From contig NW_024467119.1 of NCBI RefSeq assembly GCF_017591425.1, positions 25,269,001 to 25,333,000 of the forward strand: 64,000 bases of DNA. The letters are read 5' to 3'. Below are positions 37,393 through 49,093 of this stretch, piece after piece. The DNA comes from Ochotona curzoniae (Eukaryota; Chordata; Mammalia; Lagomorpha; Ochotonidae). A program made the position numbers and the translations under genes. Below the pieces are notes generated by a model. The model searched no databases. It had not been told where the DNA came from and saw nothing but the letters and a program-made list of their open reading frames with translations. The first letter of the stretch is position 1. Every line of letters begins with the position of its first letter.

Positions 37393-37540
37393 CAGAGATG
37401 TGCCTTCTAATGGATTTCTTTCTCTGTACAGTAATTCCCCAAACAGCCTGCTTCTTAAGAACACTTAGGCCTTCTTGGACTCGGGCTCAGTTAGATGAAA
37501 CTGAGTTGCTCCCCTCCCTCTCTGCTGTGTGAGGCTGGGA

Positions 37541-37578
37541 GTGAGAGAGCGAGAGAGAAGTGAGAGAGAGAGAGAGAG
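37541..37578. repeat. GA-rich tract
   Basis: GTGAGAGAGCGAGAGAGAAG followed by a purer GA run; not part of a recognisable SINE. Confidence 0.85.
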
Positions 37579-38343
37579 GTGACATTTCACTCACCCACAG
37601 CTCTACCCAGCTCCCAGTCCTGGCAAACGCCCACTGACATGAAAGAAAAACGAACAAGGAGAGGAAGATGCTGCTGTAACTGTAGCACTGTGTGCTCTGT
37701 TTGTATCCTAGGAATGAAACTGTATTTCACAATGCATAAGTTACAAACAAAAAAAAAACCAACCTTATGTTTAGCAGCTATGATAAACCAGTACAGAGAG
37801 GCGAACTGACAGTACAAATCACAGGGATTCAGTGAAGAACCAAAAATAAGCCACAAATCAATCTGCCCGAGGTTACTGAATTCTCACAATGTGCTTAAAG
37901 GATCGCGGGGCTCTGGGTCTTGATGCCACTGCCTAACCACAGCTTCACAGGAAAGCAATGTTGAGGACAGAACAGCTGTAGCCTCACACAGTCCCAAAGT
38001 CGAAAAACACAGACTGACGGTACCCTTACTAGTAACAGATGCCCTGCCCTGCTCTACAGTATTATTTGCATTCACAGCCTATGGCCTGGGGCACAGTGCT
38101 TTATTTAAATGCAGTGGGGTAGAATTACAGCAGCCAAGAGGAAAACACAATTATTTCTTTCCTTATACACAGAAAATAAATACGATTTTCCTGAATGACT
38201 AACTGGGAAATCTATAATAACTTTACTATTATCAAGTTAATGGTCTGAATCTTTCATGAGGATGTATTACTTTTTTTTCCTCTTGGAGTGATCTCCCTCC
38301 TTCAATCAGAGCCTCCCCTCCTGGGCACAGGGGAATCCCACTC
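37579..38343. other. Unique intron sequence
   Basis: Nothing recognised apart from an A run at 37750-37758. Confidence 0.5.
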
Positions 38344-38656
38344 TTTTTTAAAAATATATTTATTTATTTTTATTTGAAAGGCAAAGTCACAGAGAGAAAG
38401 AGAGAGAGATCTTCCATTCACTGGTTCACTTGTCAAATGGCTGCAATGGCCAGAGGTGGGCCAAGCTGAAGACAGAGGTACCCGCACAGGTTCAGGGACC
38501 CAAACACTTGGGATATCTCCTACTGTTCTTCAAGGCACATCACCTAGGAGCAGGATTGGAAGTGGAGCAGACAAGACTTGAGCCAGTGCCCATATGAACC
38601 TGTTCAGCCAGGACTTGAACCATGGACAGAGTGCTACCCTGCCCACCGTACCGGCC
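38344..38656 (-). mobile_element. CSINE, full length
   Basis: AAAATATATTTATTTATTTT on the left, GCCCACCGTACCGGCCCC on the right. Confidence 0.93.
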
Positions 38657-38689
38657 CCAAAAGACACTAAATTTAAAAAGGTATCTTGG

Positions 38690-38985
38690 GATGGGCACTT
38701 GGCACAATGGCAAGATGATGTTTGGGATGCCGGCAGCACATTTTGGAGCAGCTTGGCTTAGTCCTAGCTTCTCAGCTTCTATCCTAGATTCCAGCTGATG
38801 TGCACTCCAGCAGGCAATAGGTGATGGTTGAAATAACTGGAATCTTGTCACCTGGGGTAAACCCAGACTGAATGTGACCAGGCCCAGCCCTGGCTATTGA
38901 AGGCATTTGGAGAGTGAACCACTGGTGCAAGAGCTCACGTTATCTCTGTCCTTCAAATAAAATGAAAATTAAAAGGAAAAATTTT
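38690..38985 (+). mobile_element. CSINE, old
   Basis: GGATGGGCACTTGGCACAATG, GCAATAGGTGATGGTTGAAA, GGAGAGTGAACCACTGG and CTTCAAATAAAATG. Confidence 0.85.
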
Positions 38986-39099
38986 AAAGCTCTCAGTTAA
39001 ATTTAATCAAAGGCTTAATATAAGAAGGAGCTGATCAATGTTCAGAAAGAGGCAGGGCTTATAAAAGTATGTGATTTAAAAAAAAGACAAATAGAAGCA

Positions 39100-39387
39100 A
39101 AGAGAATATTCCAGGGAGGGCATTTCAGTGCAGGAACCAGAAAACAAAGACAGTTGGCTCAGGTGAGCAGGCAGTACAAGTCCAGATTAGAAGGCACTGG
39201 GAGCAAACCACACATAAACAAAATGGGCTCAGATTATACAAGTCCTTGAATGCTAGAACCAGTATCATGGATTTGGGGGAACTCCTGGAAAGGGTGTCTA
39301 GACCTACAGAAAGTGCTAGCAGGATGAAAGAGGAAGCACTGCACATGGGAAACTCCAGTGGCAGCTGGAAGGGAGATCAGTGTGAAC
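39100..39387 (+). mobile_element. Ancient interspersed repeat, L2-like
   Basis: GAGAATATTCCAGGGAGGGC, AGTGCAGGAACCAGAAAAC and CAGATTATACAAGTCCTTGA resemble a block found in old mammalian LINEs. The assignment is tentative. Confidence 0.35.
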
Positions 39388-39722
39388 AGGACTCGGCACG
39401 ACAGCCTAGAGGCTAGGGTCCTTGCCTTGCACTTGCTAGGATCCCACATGGGTGCCAGTTCACGTCCCAGCTGCTCTACTTTCCTTTCAGCTCCCTGCTT
39501 GTGGACTGGGAAACAGTTGAGGACAGCCCAGGGCCTTGGGACTCCAAACCTGCGTGGGAGACCCAGAACAATCCAGGAACAAGGTTCCTGGCTTTGGATC
39601 AGCAAGGCTACAGCCATTGCAGCCACTTGGGAGAGGACCAATGGACAGAGAATCTTTCTCTCCATCTCTCCTTCTCTCTGTAGGTCTGACTTTCCAATAA
39701 AAAAATAATCAATTAAAAAAAA
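39388..39722 (+). mobile_element. CSINE, fairly young
   Basis: GGACTCGGCACGACAGCC at the start; GGGAGACCCAGAACAATCC and TGACTTTCCAATAAAAAAATA near the end. Confidence 0.93.
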
Positions 39723-39798
39723 ATGACTTCAGAGTTGTTTCCCCTTCCACACAGGAAATCATGATTATCTAACATAATCTTCAGAATGAGTATTAATA

Positions 39799-40096
39799 GG
39801 GCCAGCACGGTAGCATAACAGTCCCTTTCTTGCACTACCAGCATCCCATGTAGATGTCAGCTGAATGTCCAGTTGCTTCACTTCCCACCCAGCTCCCTGG
39901 CTTGTAGAAAGTAGTGGAGGATGGTGACTGCAATCATGCAGGTAACCCAGAAAAAACTCCAGATTTCTGGCTTCAGATCAGCTCAGCTTCAGCCATTGAG
40001 GTCATTTGGAGAGTGCACCAGTGGAAGGAAGAGCTCTCTTTCCATCCCTCCTCTCTGTAAATCTTCCTTTCCAATAAAAATAAATCTTTAAAAAAT
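39799..40096 (+). mobile_element. CSINE, fairly young
   Basis: GGGCCAGCACGGTAGCATAAC at the start and CTTTCCAATAAAAATAAATC at the end; part of the GGCCCAAGGCCTTGGGACC block is lost. Confidence 0.93.
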
Positions 40097-40261
40097 GTTA
40101 ATGCATGGGAACGATCAGAGTTACCACTAAACAGCAAATGGTAGAAGACAGTAGGTAGTAACTCCCAGCCAAGTGGGTTCAAGCTCAAGTCATCTTAGGA
40201 TCTTACATCCAGCAGCAAGGCATCATGCGTGTTGCTAAAGGGACCCATGTGAAAGACACAT

Positions 40262-40592
40262 GAGCTACGGCACAGGCATTTGGAACCATGCTTAGGATGC
40301 CATGTGGGACACCCACAACCTGTAGGGGAGTTCCTGGGTTCCAGGACTAGCTCTGCTTCCAACTCCAGCCACCCGCGAATGGGCATCCTGGGAGACAGCA
40401 GGTGACAGTTCAAGCAGTCATGTCCCTGCCATTCATGTGGGAGATGAGGACTGAATCTCTGGCGCCTGGCTTTAGCACTGGTCCAGTTCCAGTTGTTGGG
40501 GGCATCTGCATAATGAACCAAATGGTCTTTATCTGTCTGTTTCTCCTTCAGCCTTTCAAATAAACAAAAGTGAGTAAGTAAAAATTTCTGAA
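40262..40592 (+). mobile_element. CSINE, old variant
   Basis: GGCACAGGCATTTGGAACC, GCAGGTGACAGTTCAAGCAG and CAGCCTTTCAAATAAACAAAAG. The ATTTGGA start marks an older branch of the family. Confidence 0.85.
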
Positions 40593-40819
40593 GACACACT
40601 AATTGGACTGTAGAAAATGCTGATGCAGGAAAGAATTCCCCAAAGCAACGAGAAGGAAAGACCTAGCCCCGAAAGGGCTTCAGGGTGCATCCAGCAGTGG
40701 GCAAGGCCTCAGGGCACACTGAGCCCTGTGACGGATACTTCCAGGTGTCACGCTGATGGTGGTGTGTCCACAGCACTCACCACATGCAAGGGCCCTTTAG
40801 AAGGACAGCACTGATGTCC

Positions 40820-40918
40820 ACTTTACAGACAGCAGGGTGAGAGCCTGGCCAAGATGAAGTTGCTAGGGATGCTGCAGCTGGGACTGGAACCCTGAGCTCT
40901 AATCACTACCCTGTGCAG
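40820..40918 (-). mobile_element. MIR fragment
   Basis: CCACTTTACAGACAGCAGGG, CTGGGACTGGAACCCTGAGC and TCTAATCACTACCCTGTGC are antisense MIR. Confidence 0.7.
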
Positions 40919-41099
40919 GTGCTCATCCAACCTGCTCTCGAACATGACCTAGGAAGTGGGTGGGATTATTTCATACACAAATATCTGCAAGATTCTTACC
41001 TGTCAAGCCCCATCCTAGGTAGTGAGTCTTCAGTGAGGGATGAGCCACCACCCCTCCTCTCAAGAATTCAGAATTCACATTTCACTGAGCAAAACTGGA

Positions 41100-41195
41100 G
41101 ACTCTGAGCTTAAAGAAATAATGTATCCAAACACACAGCCAACAGAGAAGGCGATTGGGCCAGGACTTAAATGCTTCTGTTGCATCTGTAAGCCT
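41100..41195 (-). mobile_element. MIR fragment
   Basis: CCAAACACACAGCCAACAGAG followed by GGGCCAGGACTTAAATGCTT is a decayed antisense MIR core. Confidence 0.5.
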
Positions 41196-41731
41196 AATGC
41201 TTATTCCAAATAATACTGTTATTTTCTTTTTCTGGCCTAATAGACGAAAATGAAAGAGAACAAAACAAGTGCAAAACTAGGATTCCTTGGTCTAGCCAAA
41301 CATGCTCAAAAAAGAGCCAGGTTTCATACAAAGAAAACAGCAAATAAAGAGGCGATGACTCTCACACAAAGAGCACAGGCTCCTTGAGCCAAGATGCCAC
41401 ATGCTGTTAAACTGCTGGAAGACGCAGCAAATCAAACACATGCTGTCCCTGTCCTGACACTGGTAAACATCTTCTCCTGAGACAATTTCTGACATTCAGG
41501 TTCAGCTATCCGCACCAGACCCCTTCTCTCAAAGAAAAACAAGAGAAACCCTCGCAGACTGAGAAGCTGACCATGGTCCCATCAACTCCGTTCTGCAGTA
41601 ATTACAACTAATTTTCATTTCACTTTCTGTCTCTTTAATGCCCCCTTAAAGGCAGGCTAGAGATCCTTGTTTGACGTGCAAGAAAATTGTCCCTAACTAC
41701 CCAGTTGTACCAGCCTGTGAGATTTGTTGCA

Positions 41732-42064
41732 GGAACCAGGCATTGTGGCACAGTGTGTTAAGCCATTGCCTGCAATGCTGGCATCCTATCAAGTCACCGG
41801 TTTATGTTCCAGCTGCTCCATTTGCAATCTAGCTCCCTGCTAATGAACCTGGAAAAACAGCACAGGATGGCCTGACTGACTGGGCCCCTGTGCCCACGTG
41901 GGAGACCCAGACAAATGTCCTGGCTCCTGGCTTTGACCTGGCCCAACTCTGGCCATTTCAGCCTTTTGAGGGGGTGAATCTGCAGATGAAACAGTTCTCT
42001 CTCTGTGTCCCTCCTTGTCTCTCATTCACTCTCCTTTCAAATCAACAAGTAAACCTTAAAATAT
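41732..42064 (+). mobile_element. CSINE, full length
   Basis: GAACCAGGCATTGTGGCACAG at the start, CACGTGGGAGACCCAGAC in the body and CCTTTCAAATCAACAAGTAAAC at the end. Confidence 0.93.
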
Positions 42065-43044
42065 ACTAATTACAGCAAACGTGGACAGTCCACTGCAGCT
42101 TTCCAAGTGAGCCACTGGTGCTCATCATATGTTGCCCCTCATGATGCAGGCTTGGCTGATAATATCAGGTGTGACACCCAAAGATGTTTACATGTGGCGT
42201 TACTAGGTGTGACAGAAACAGATCTTTTTTGCTTCCCTGTCAATGTCCAAATGGTCCAGATGGAGATCAGCATATGAGAAGTATAAGTAGCCAACCACCA
42301 TTGCATGAATTGGAGAATGTTATCAAAGGCCCCCCTTTCTCCTACCAACCCCTAGCTTAAACGGCAGAATTGAGGGAGAGGTCACATCACAGGAGCTACA
42401 GAATGATTAAAGAGGTTCAGCGAGTACTTTCCAATACACATGAAGAGCCCAAGTTCTAGGGCCCCAAGGACGCAGGAGGATATGGCAGTGGGGGCTCAGG
42501 TGACAGACAGGCCTTAACAAGGAGGAAAATGGTATTCCTCCCTCTGAAGAAAGGACATGAAGATGGAGATGAATATATCTGCATTTCTAAGGAAGATTTT
42601 GTGTGACTGAGGAAAGTTAAGCTGTCCCAGTCAAGTTAAGAAAGTAGAGTACAGAGAGCTGCAAGGAAACAGCCAGCATATGGGTCACTGGGGCGAAGAC
42701 TTCGAAGGTGACAAAGTATCAGCCGGACAGCAGCTGGGTGGTGGGTTGAGAGGTCAGCTAGTTCCAAAGGGCTGGTGGATTCTGAAGTCGGATTGATACA
42801 TGGATGCCTCCTATGGTGCCATGGTCATGTGCTAGGCCAGACAAGAGTCGGGAAGGTACTGAGCACAAAGAGCCAGGTGCTGCAGGAGTGCACAGCAGGA
42901 GAGAGTGGAGGTGAGGCTGTTGCAGGCGGCTCCCTGCTGTCAGGAACATTCAGCGGTGCCACTCCCAGCCCTCACGGCTCCCTGCTGTCTGAACCCAGGA
43001 TGCTGTGTCACATTTTATACTCTGTAACACATGAACCATCAGCT
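42065..43044. other. Unique intron sequence, perhaps with old LINE traces
   Basis: 42360-42620 has a vague L2-like look (AAGGACATGAAGATGGAG) that I cannot confirm. Confidence 0.4.
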
Positions 43045-43222
43045 ATATGACTCCCTTGTTTATTCCAGTCTGCTTTCCTCCTGGAATGTCAAGGTCCCCA
43101 AACACTTAGTCTTTTGTGCTCAAAGCTCTAATTGCCAGCACCTACAAAATGGCTATACATAAAAGACCTCAATAAGTTACACTTGATGAATGAACGAATG
43201 AATGAATGAGTGAATGAACGAT
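43045..43222 (+). mobile_element. L2 3' end with (GAAT)n tail
   Basis: The sequence runs GCTCTAATTGCCAGCACC, then GACCTCAATAAGTTACACTTG, then a GAATGAAC-type tetramer tract at 43185-43222. This is the usual L2 3' end. Confidence 0.65.
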
Positions 43223-44124
43223 AAAGACCAGTTAGAATACAGATCACATTATGAATGAGAAGAGAATGGTGGTTGAGACTCCTTTAGGAGAACATTTTGG
43301 GGAGACCAAAAATGCCTTTCACGGTCTCATCCAGGGTGGGATCTTCCTTTCTTCATCATCCCTCTCATCCCGCTGCACCTAACCACTGTCTCTGATCCTC
43401 TAAGACTCAACAAGGCTGTCACCACCTCCTGATGTCACACACCCCACTGCAGGAACCTCATTTCCACACTGGTCCTCCCACCAGACTGGGCAAGCACAGT
43501 GTATCTCACCAGTAGGCACTTCATAAACACTTTGTGAATCACACATGAAAGGCACTGGCCATGGGCACACGAAGAGCCTGTTTTCTATTTCTGTGAAGCT
43601 CAGCCCATTTGTATACAAATCTGCACTTAGGCCCCACTGAGCATGTGGCCCCTTTGTTGCTAGAGCAATGAGTGGGGGAAAGCAGCTCAGTCCCAAACCA
43701 AAGATAAACCAGCATGGTCCTGTTTAGCACAACACAGGGGTCCACTGGCTTCCATCCCTCCACCTGGCTAGCCACAGGCATCCTATCCTATCCTGACGGA
43801 CACTGAAGCCGTGCCCATCTGTGATGCTGCCAAGCACTTGCGTAAGAAGAAACCACTTCTTTACAAAGACCTGCTATCAGGGCTCTGCCCCTTGCAGACT
43901 GCGACTTCATTAGCCTGGGCTACATACAGCCTCTAGCATGCTGTGTTGGTACAGGTAGGGTTGCGAGCCTCTGTCCCATGGCTCACCTGCCATCCATGCC
44001 TGGCCATGGTGCTGTCCAGGGTAGTTCATCACTCCAGTGTCTGTCAAGGCCAGCCTCAGGCAGTACAGTGCTCACAGCAAGGTCCCCAAGGGTCTCTGTG
44101 TTCCAAATACCCAACTTTACTGAG
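43223..44124. other. Unique intron sequence
   Basis: Nothing recognised before the hAT fragment at its right edge. Confidence 0.45.
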
Positions 44125-44185
44125 GCAGTTCAGGAGCTGTATCGACATGGCTGTGTTCTAATAAAACTTTATTCACAAACTAGTT
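44125..44185 (+). mobile_element. hAT-type DNA transposon fragment
   Basis: GACATGGCTGTGTTCTAATA followed by AAACTTTATTCACAAACTAG matches a common block near one end of a mammalian Charlie-like MITE. I am not sure of the family name. Confidence 0.55.
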
Positions 44186-46514
44186 TCCCAAAGCCTCCCC
44201 TAAAACAATCAGTGGCCCTAAAGCAAATACAACATGACAGCCACACACAATGATTGTATTGGCAGGATAAGGGAGCCATTGCCACAAGCAGGTAAACCAG
44301 GAACTGGATGGAACCAAGGCAAGCTGAAGGCTCAGCAGGAGAGTCACGTTTGGTCTGCCCGGATAAACAGTATGTCAAGAGTGAATCTAAAATATTCATA
44401 GGCTGAAAGTGGGAATGGAGTCTTGTCCTTCCGTAATGTCTGCAGTCCTGCCAAGACTCTAAGAAATACATCCTGTAACTTCCAAGGGCTTTTTCTAGCT
44501 CTTGGGCGCTCAATAGCAGTCATTAGCATCCAGAACAATCCACGTTAATTCCCCATGTGACAAAATGAATTAAAAACAAGTCATAAATAAGAAGGAAATA
44601 ACAGTGAATAGGGGTTAGAGGGGTTCCCACATACTATGCTATAGACTTGTCCAATAGTTCATGAAGAGCCACATTTCTGAATAGCCATGTTGGAGCCCTG
44701 TAAGTGACTTGATCTGAAAAATCGCATTGCACCACCTTTCCACACATCACTTAAGGGATCATTTTAAATTTTTTTCTTACATGTATACGCATATAATCAA
44801 AATTCTGATGCAAATTAGTAGGTCATTCCTTTTCATATAAGTCCATATTTATGCTGCCTGTCAGATTAAATTAAAATGGAGAAACATACCACTCAAAATT
44901 TCTCAGAAACACAGCTGCCTCAAGCACAACGATTAGCCACTAAAATTACAGGGAGATTACGTATAGTTCTGTGAATACTATGTTGTCATTGACAAGACTG
45001 GCAAAGTTTCCAAAATACCATATTTTTGAAGTCGACAGCAAGTGGGAACAGAATATCATAAAGGTAGAAAAAGTGTCACCCAGCAGTTCACATGCCTGCG
45101 GCTGCATCTGCACATATCTTAGTTGCTGGTGTTTCTGTATAAACATACCTTGGGTTTCAGTACAAACTTGCGTTTGGAAATTCCAGGAGTTCTATTCCCA
45201 TTAGAAACTCCAGGAAAATTCCATTACTGAACTCTTTCAATTGAAAACATTCCCAATTCAGGGAAAATTACTATCTGGATGGCTTTATCATGGTCCCAAC
45301 ATTTCTTAATGAACACCTATTCACCCATGAATCAGTGGAACGAAAACAATTTGAAAAGACTATTTTGTGAACCAGCACAGCCGATATGTAACACCCATTT
45401 TAGCTCTGTACAGTTTTAATTTATGTTTTAAAACTTCCAATTATTGCCATTTAAAGCACTTCCTTGGCAGCCAAGATATCATCCTAAGTGTAAAGAAAAC
45501 TAGGAAGACATCTACTTCGCTCATAATGAAACGTTCGGTGAACAGTAAGGCTACACTATTTTTGGAGACAGTTATGTTATATTCAGTTGATGATCATTAT
45601 CACTGCCTCAGAGTGAAATAACACCACTTAAATGACAAGCTAATTTCCTTCCCTGCCACAGTTCAGCACAATTACATCTTAAGCATTGTCTACACCTGTC
45701 TAAAAGTATGACATGACTTCCAGTGTTGTTTTTTTTTTTTCTCCCAGAGTGTTCATCTCACTGCCTTTGTCCTCAGGACACTCTGTGTATCACTGCCCTC
45801 CGAGTTGGCCAATTTTAAAACAGGTCTGAATAGCTCAAGGGTTTTTAGTACGGTAGGCACAACCTTTGTACTTTTTAAAGAAGTTCAATGACAAGCAGTT
45901 ACCTCTTCTACTCTACCTGCTAAAGTTTGAGTAAGTGCTCACTTATCTTTACCCTGACCTTTAAGGACAGTTAGAGTACAATGTTTAGATTGCCTTGGAG
46001 GTGGGAGAAGGGGGTATTTCTCGTTATATGAAATTCTTAGAGCAATGTTGCTTTGCATTTACTTTACTGAAAACACATCACTTAAGAAGTGACTTTACAA
46101 ATAATGGAGGATGCAGCAAAAAGTTGAGGATTTATGAAAGGAACATATTTGTTCAGATCATTTGTCACAATATGCTACAACCTAGTAAGTATAAGCTGGG
46201 AAGTGATGGGCAGGAAGACAGCTCTCGACACACACTCTGTAGTTATTCTCTGGGACATCCAGCTCTTGGGGCATCAGCTTGTAAAGGGCATTACCCTCCA
46301 GAGACCACAGGCTGGCAGCAGTGAGGTCTCCTCCAGCCTGAGAGGGCAAGGCCTCCCCTGCCACCCCCTCCTGCCTGCTCAGATCTCATCTTCCACAGAA
46401 CATCTCTGCCAACAAGCTTCCTCCTGTGTTTGTGCAATGCTGCACGAGGTGTGAGCCACACGAGTCTGTGCAATTGGTCACCCAGGGGACCATACAGGAG
46501 ACAAGGTGGCGGAG
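44186..46514. other. Longest repeat-free stretch of the intron
   Basis: About 2.3 kb without a confident transposon except a T run at 45728-45740. A repeat-poor stretch in such repeat-dense DNA may reflect constraint, most likely around 45200-45700. Confidence 0.45.
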
Positions 46515-46670
46515 TGTGTGAGCTGTCACCACACTACCTGAGTTCGGGTTCTGTCTCTCCTACTTACTGTGATACAAGTATAGTAAGATAATGGCAGGGC
46601 CTACATTCAAGGACTGTTGAGGAATGAGAAGACACTGCTAACACTGGGAGACACTCCGTAAATAAAACTA
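46515..46670 (+). mobile_element. MIR element
   Basis: ACCTGAGTTCGGGTTCTGTC, CTCCTACTTACTGTGATACAAG and GATAATGGCAGGGCCTACA keep MIR order, well diverged. Confidence 0.6.
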
Positions 46671-47339
46671 CTCACAATTAGGAGCAGTGACACAGGCTGC
46701 AGCTCTGTGAGGCTCACACATCCTCGTGTCTCCCCAGTAGGTCCCGAGCCTAGTTTCAACGCCAGTCATTCATATCATGATCCAGTATACAGACACATCG
46801 CAATTACACAAATCACAAACATCGGATATTCAGCTTACCACACATGGACTGGACAGTGCACTAAACCAATACTCCCCTCGGCCTGATGGCTTCAGATCTG
46901 CCTCACACAGAGGCACCCAAAGTTTTATAAACACCAAGAACCTTGACTAAGAAAAATACACAATGACCATCTCCACTCAATGGCATATTCTGTTTGAGAA
47001 AGATCTTAAATTGATTGTGTGACCCAAGACAGTTTCAAAAATATGAAGGTTAAATGTTACATGAAAACCAACCATAAAGCAATTAAATAAATATATGCAT
47101 CTCGTCTCAGAGATCTGAACAGGCTGTTGCTAACTGTAAATCTGAAAAGAAAAGTCTATAGAGTGTTTCCTCAATTTATTCATGCATTAACTTGTGGGAA
47201 GGACATTAATTTGTAAAAAGTCATCCTGGGCTGTTAACAACTTCAAAGCTGAAGCATTTTTTCTTAACCTGTATTTTAGCTAGTATACACAAATACACTT
47301 GACACATTTCTTTTCTTTTATTTTTAGTTAAAAACTTTA
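46671..47339. other. Unique intron sequence
   Basis: AT-rich towards the right; nothing recognised. Confidence 0.5.
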
Positions 47340-47632
47340 AAATTTTTAAATTTCATTTCTATTTACTTAAAAGATAGAAGGGGGAAGCTTCTCCATGGGT
47401 TCACTCTTCAAATACCTTCAAGAGAAAGGGCGGGGCCGGAACTTAGAACTCAATCTGGGTCTCCCACATGAGTGGCATGGCCCCAAGTACCTGAGCCATC
47501 ATCTGCTGTTTCCTGTGCATGACAGGAAGATGGAATCAGGAGCAGAGTTGGGCCTCGAACCCAGGCGCTCTGACATGGAGTGTATGTGTAACAAGCAGCA
47601 TCGTAACCACTGCACCAAATGCCTACCCTTCC
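47340..47632 (-). mobile_element. CSINE, old variant
   Basis: The right side reads GCCTCGAACCCAGGCGCTCTG ... CATCGTAACCACTGCACC-AAATGCC, the older ATTTGG-start branch, also seen at 40262 and 57890. Confidence 0.88.
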
Positions 47633-47810
47633 ATGTGACACATTTACAAAGAACTAATCAAGAAACAGGCACTCCCAGAGGGGGGAAACCCGTAAGACCT
47701 AGAGCAATGGCTTGGAAAGAGGCATCCTAGGAACCTAAGGGTGCCTGAGGGAGGATCATTCATCCAGGAACCAGCAAAGGCAGTGTCTTATAAAACAGTC
47801 TAATCATTGG

Positions 47811-48125
47811 GGGACAGCATGGTGGCATAGTATGTTGATCCTCCACCTGCGGCGCCAGCACCCCATATGGGTATCAGTTCACGGCCTACCTGCTCCACTT
47901 CCCATCCACCTCTCTAGTCCTGTCCTGAGAAATCAGCAGGGGATGGCTCAAGTCCTTGTACCCCTGCACCCATGTGGAAGACCAGGAAGAAGCTCTTGGC
48001 TCCCAGCTTTGGACTGGCCCAACTTGGACCACAGTGGTCATTTGAGTAGTGAACTGACAGATGGAAGAGCTCTCTCTCTTTGTCTTTCTGCCTTTCAAGT
48101 AAAATCTTAAAAAATAATAATAAAC
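47811..48125 (+). mobile_element. CSINE with near-perfect TSD
   Basis: GGGGACAGCATGGTGGCATAG to AAAATCTTAAAAAATAATAATA. AAACAGTCTAATCA lies before it and AAACAGTCGAATCA after it. Confidence 0.93.
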
Positions 48126-48794
48126 AAACAGTCGAATCAAACTGTTCCAGGGTCAAAGTCAATTAGCTTTCAAGTAGTAACAACATGGTGGCTGCTAAAC
48201 AAGCCCCATCTTCACGGCTGAGTGAGAACATTAGCTTATAAGTAGACTTAGTGCAACCTACAAGCTGGGCTGAGTGATGAGATCCTGGATCACTCAGCCC
48301 AGGGGAAGGAAATGTGGGAAAAGCCAGGCCTGACAGGCGCACAGATGTCAGCGTCAGCTGTTTCTGGAGCCAGGGACACTCATGTGTCAGGTTTCTCCCA
48401 GGGTCTCTGGGATGGGTTAGGGTAGCCAGCTGTGCACAATCCAAATCCTTCTCCTCCCCTTGAAAAACTGAAAAGTGCAGAGGAGAGAATGATGCCAAGT
48501 TCACGAACACAGACACACTGGGGCCAAGCATCCCAACAACTCTGAGACATGTTTATTTTTGTGGGTAGCAGACAAGGAAATTAAAATCGACACTGCTGGG
48601 TTTTTAGGGTAAAGGTGAACTTCAACACAAAGCACATTTCTTTTCTCAGGGCAAAGTCAAGTGCTTTTTCCCAACAACAGGATTACTGACTCAAAACTTA
48701 ATCCCTATATTATTAAAGCCAATTCCCCCTTTCTTTTAATTAAAAGCTCACTGGCAAGTGCTCTCCCTAGAGTGGGCAGAGAAAAATCTAGATC
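48126..48794. other. Unique intron sequence
   Basis: CACTCAGCCCAGG and related short repeats at 48267-48303; nothing else recognised. Confidence 0.45.
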
Positions 48795-48962
48795 AGTGGT
48801 GTCCAATATGGTAGCCACCAGCTACCATAGAGGCAGCTATTTCTACTAGTTAAAGCAAATAAAATTTAAAATCCACTTCCTCAATGCATCAGCCACATTT
48901 CAAGTGCTCAGTGCTCAGCGGCCTGTGTAGCCTGTGGCTATCATACTGGATGACAGATCACT
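48795..48962. mobile_element. hAT-like MITE relic with imperfect terminal inverted repeats
   Basis: The left end GTGTCCAATATGGTAGCC is mirrored by GGCTATCATACTGGATGACA at the right. Between them are an AT-rich centre and CACATTTCAAGTGCTCAGTG. This is the layout of a widespread mammalian non-autonomous hAT element. Confidence 0.65.
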
Positions 48963-49093
48963 TCCACCACCACAGTTTTCTAGGTATGACAACACTTACA
49001 GAAGCTAGAGAGGAAATTGTTCATTTCTTACTTAGCCAAAGAGCTCCCAGAGATGTCTTGATTTGGAATCACGAGTTGAGCTTGACGGTTACT

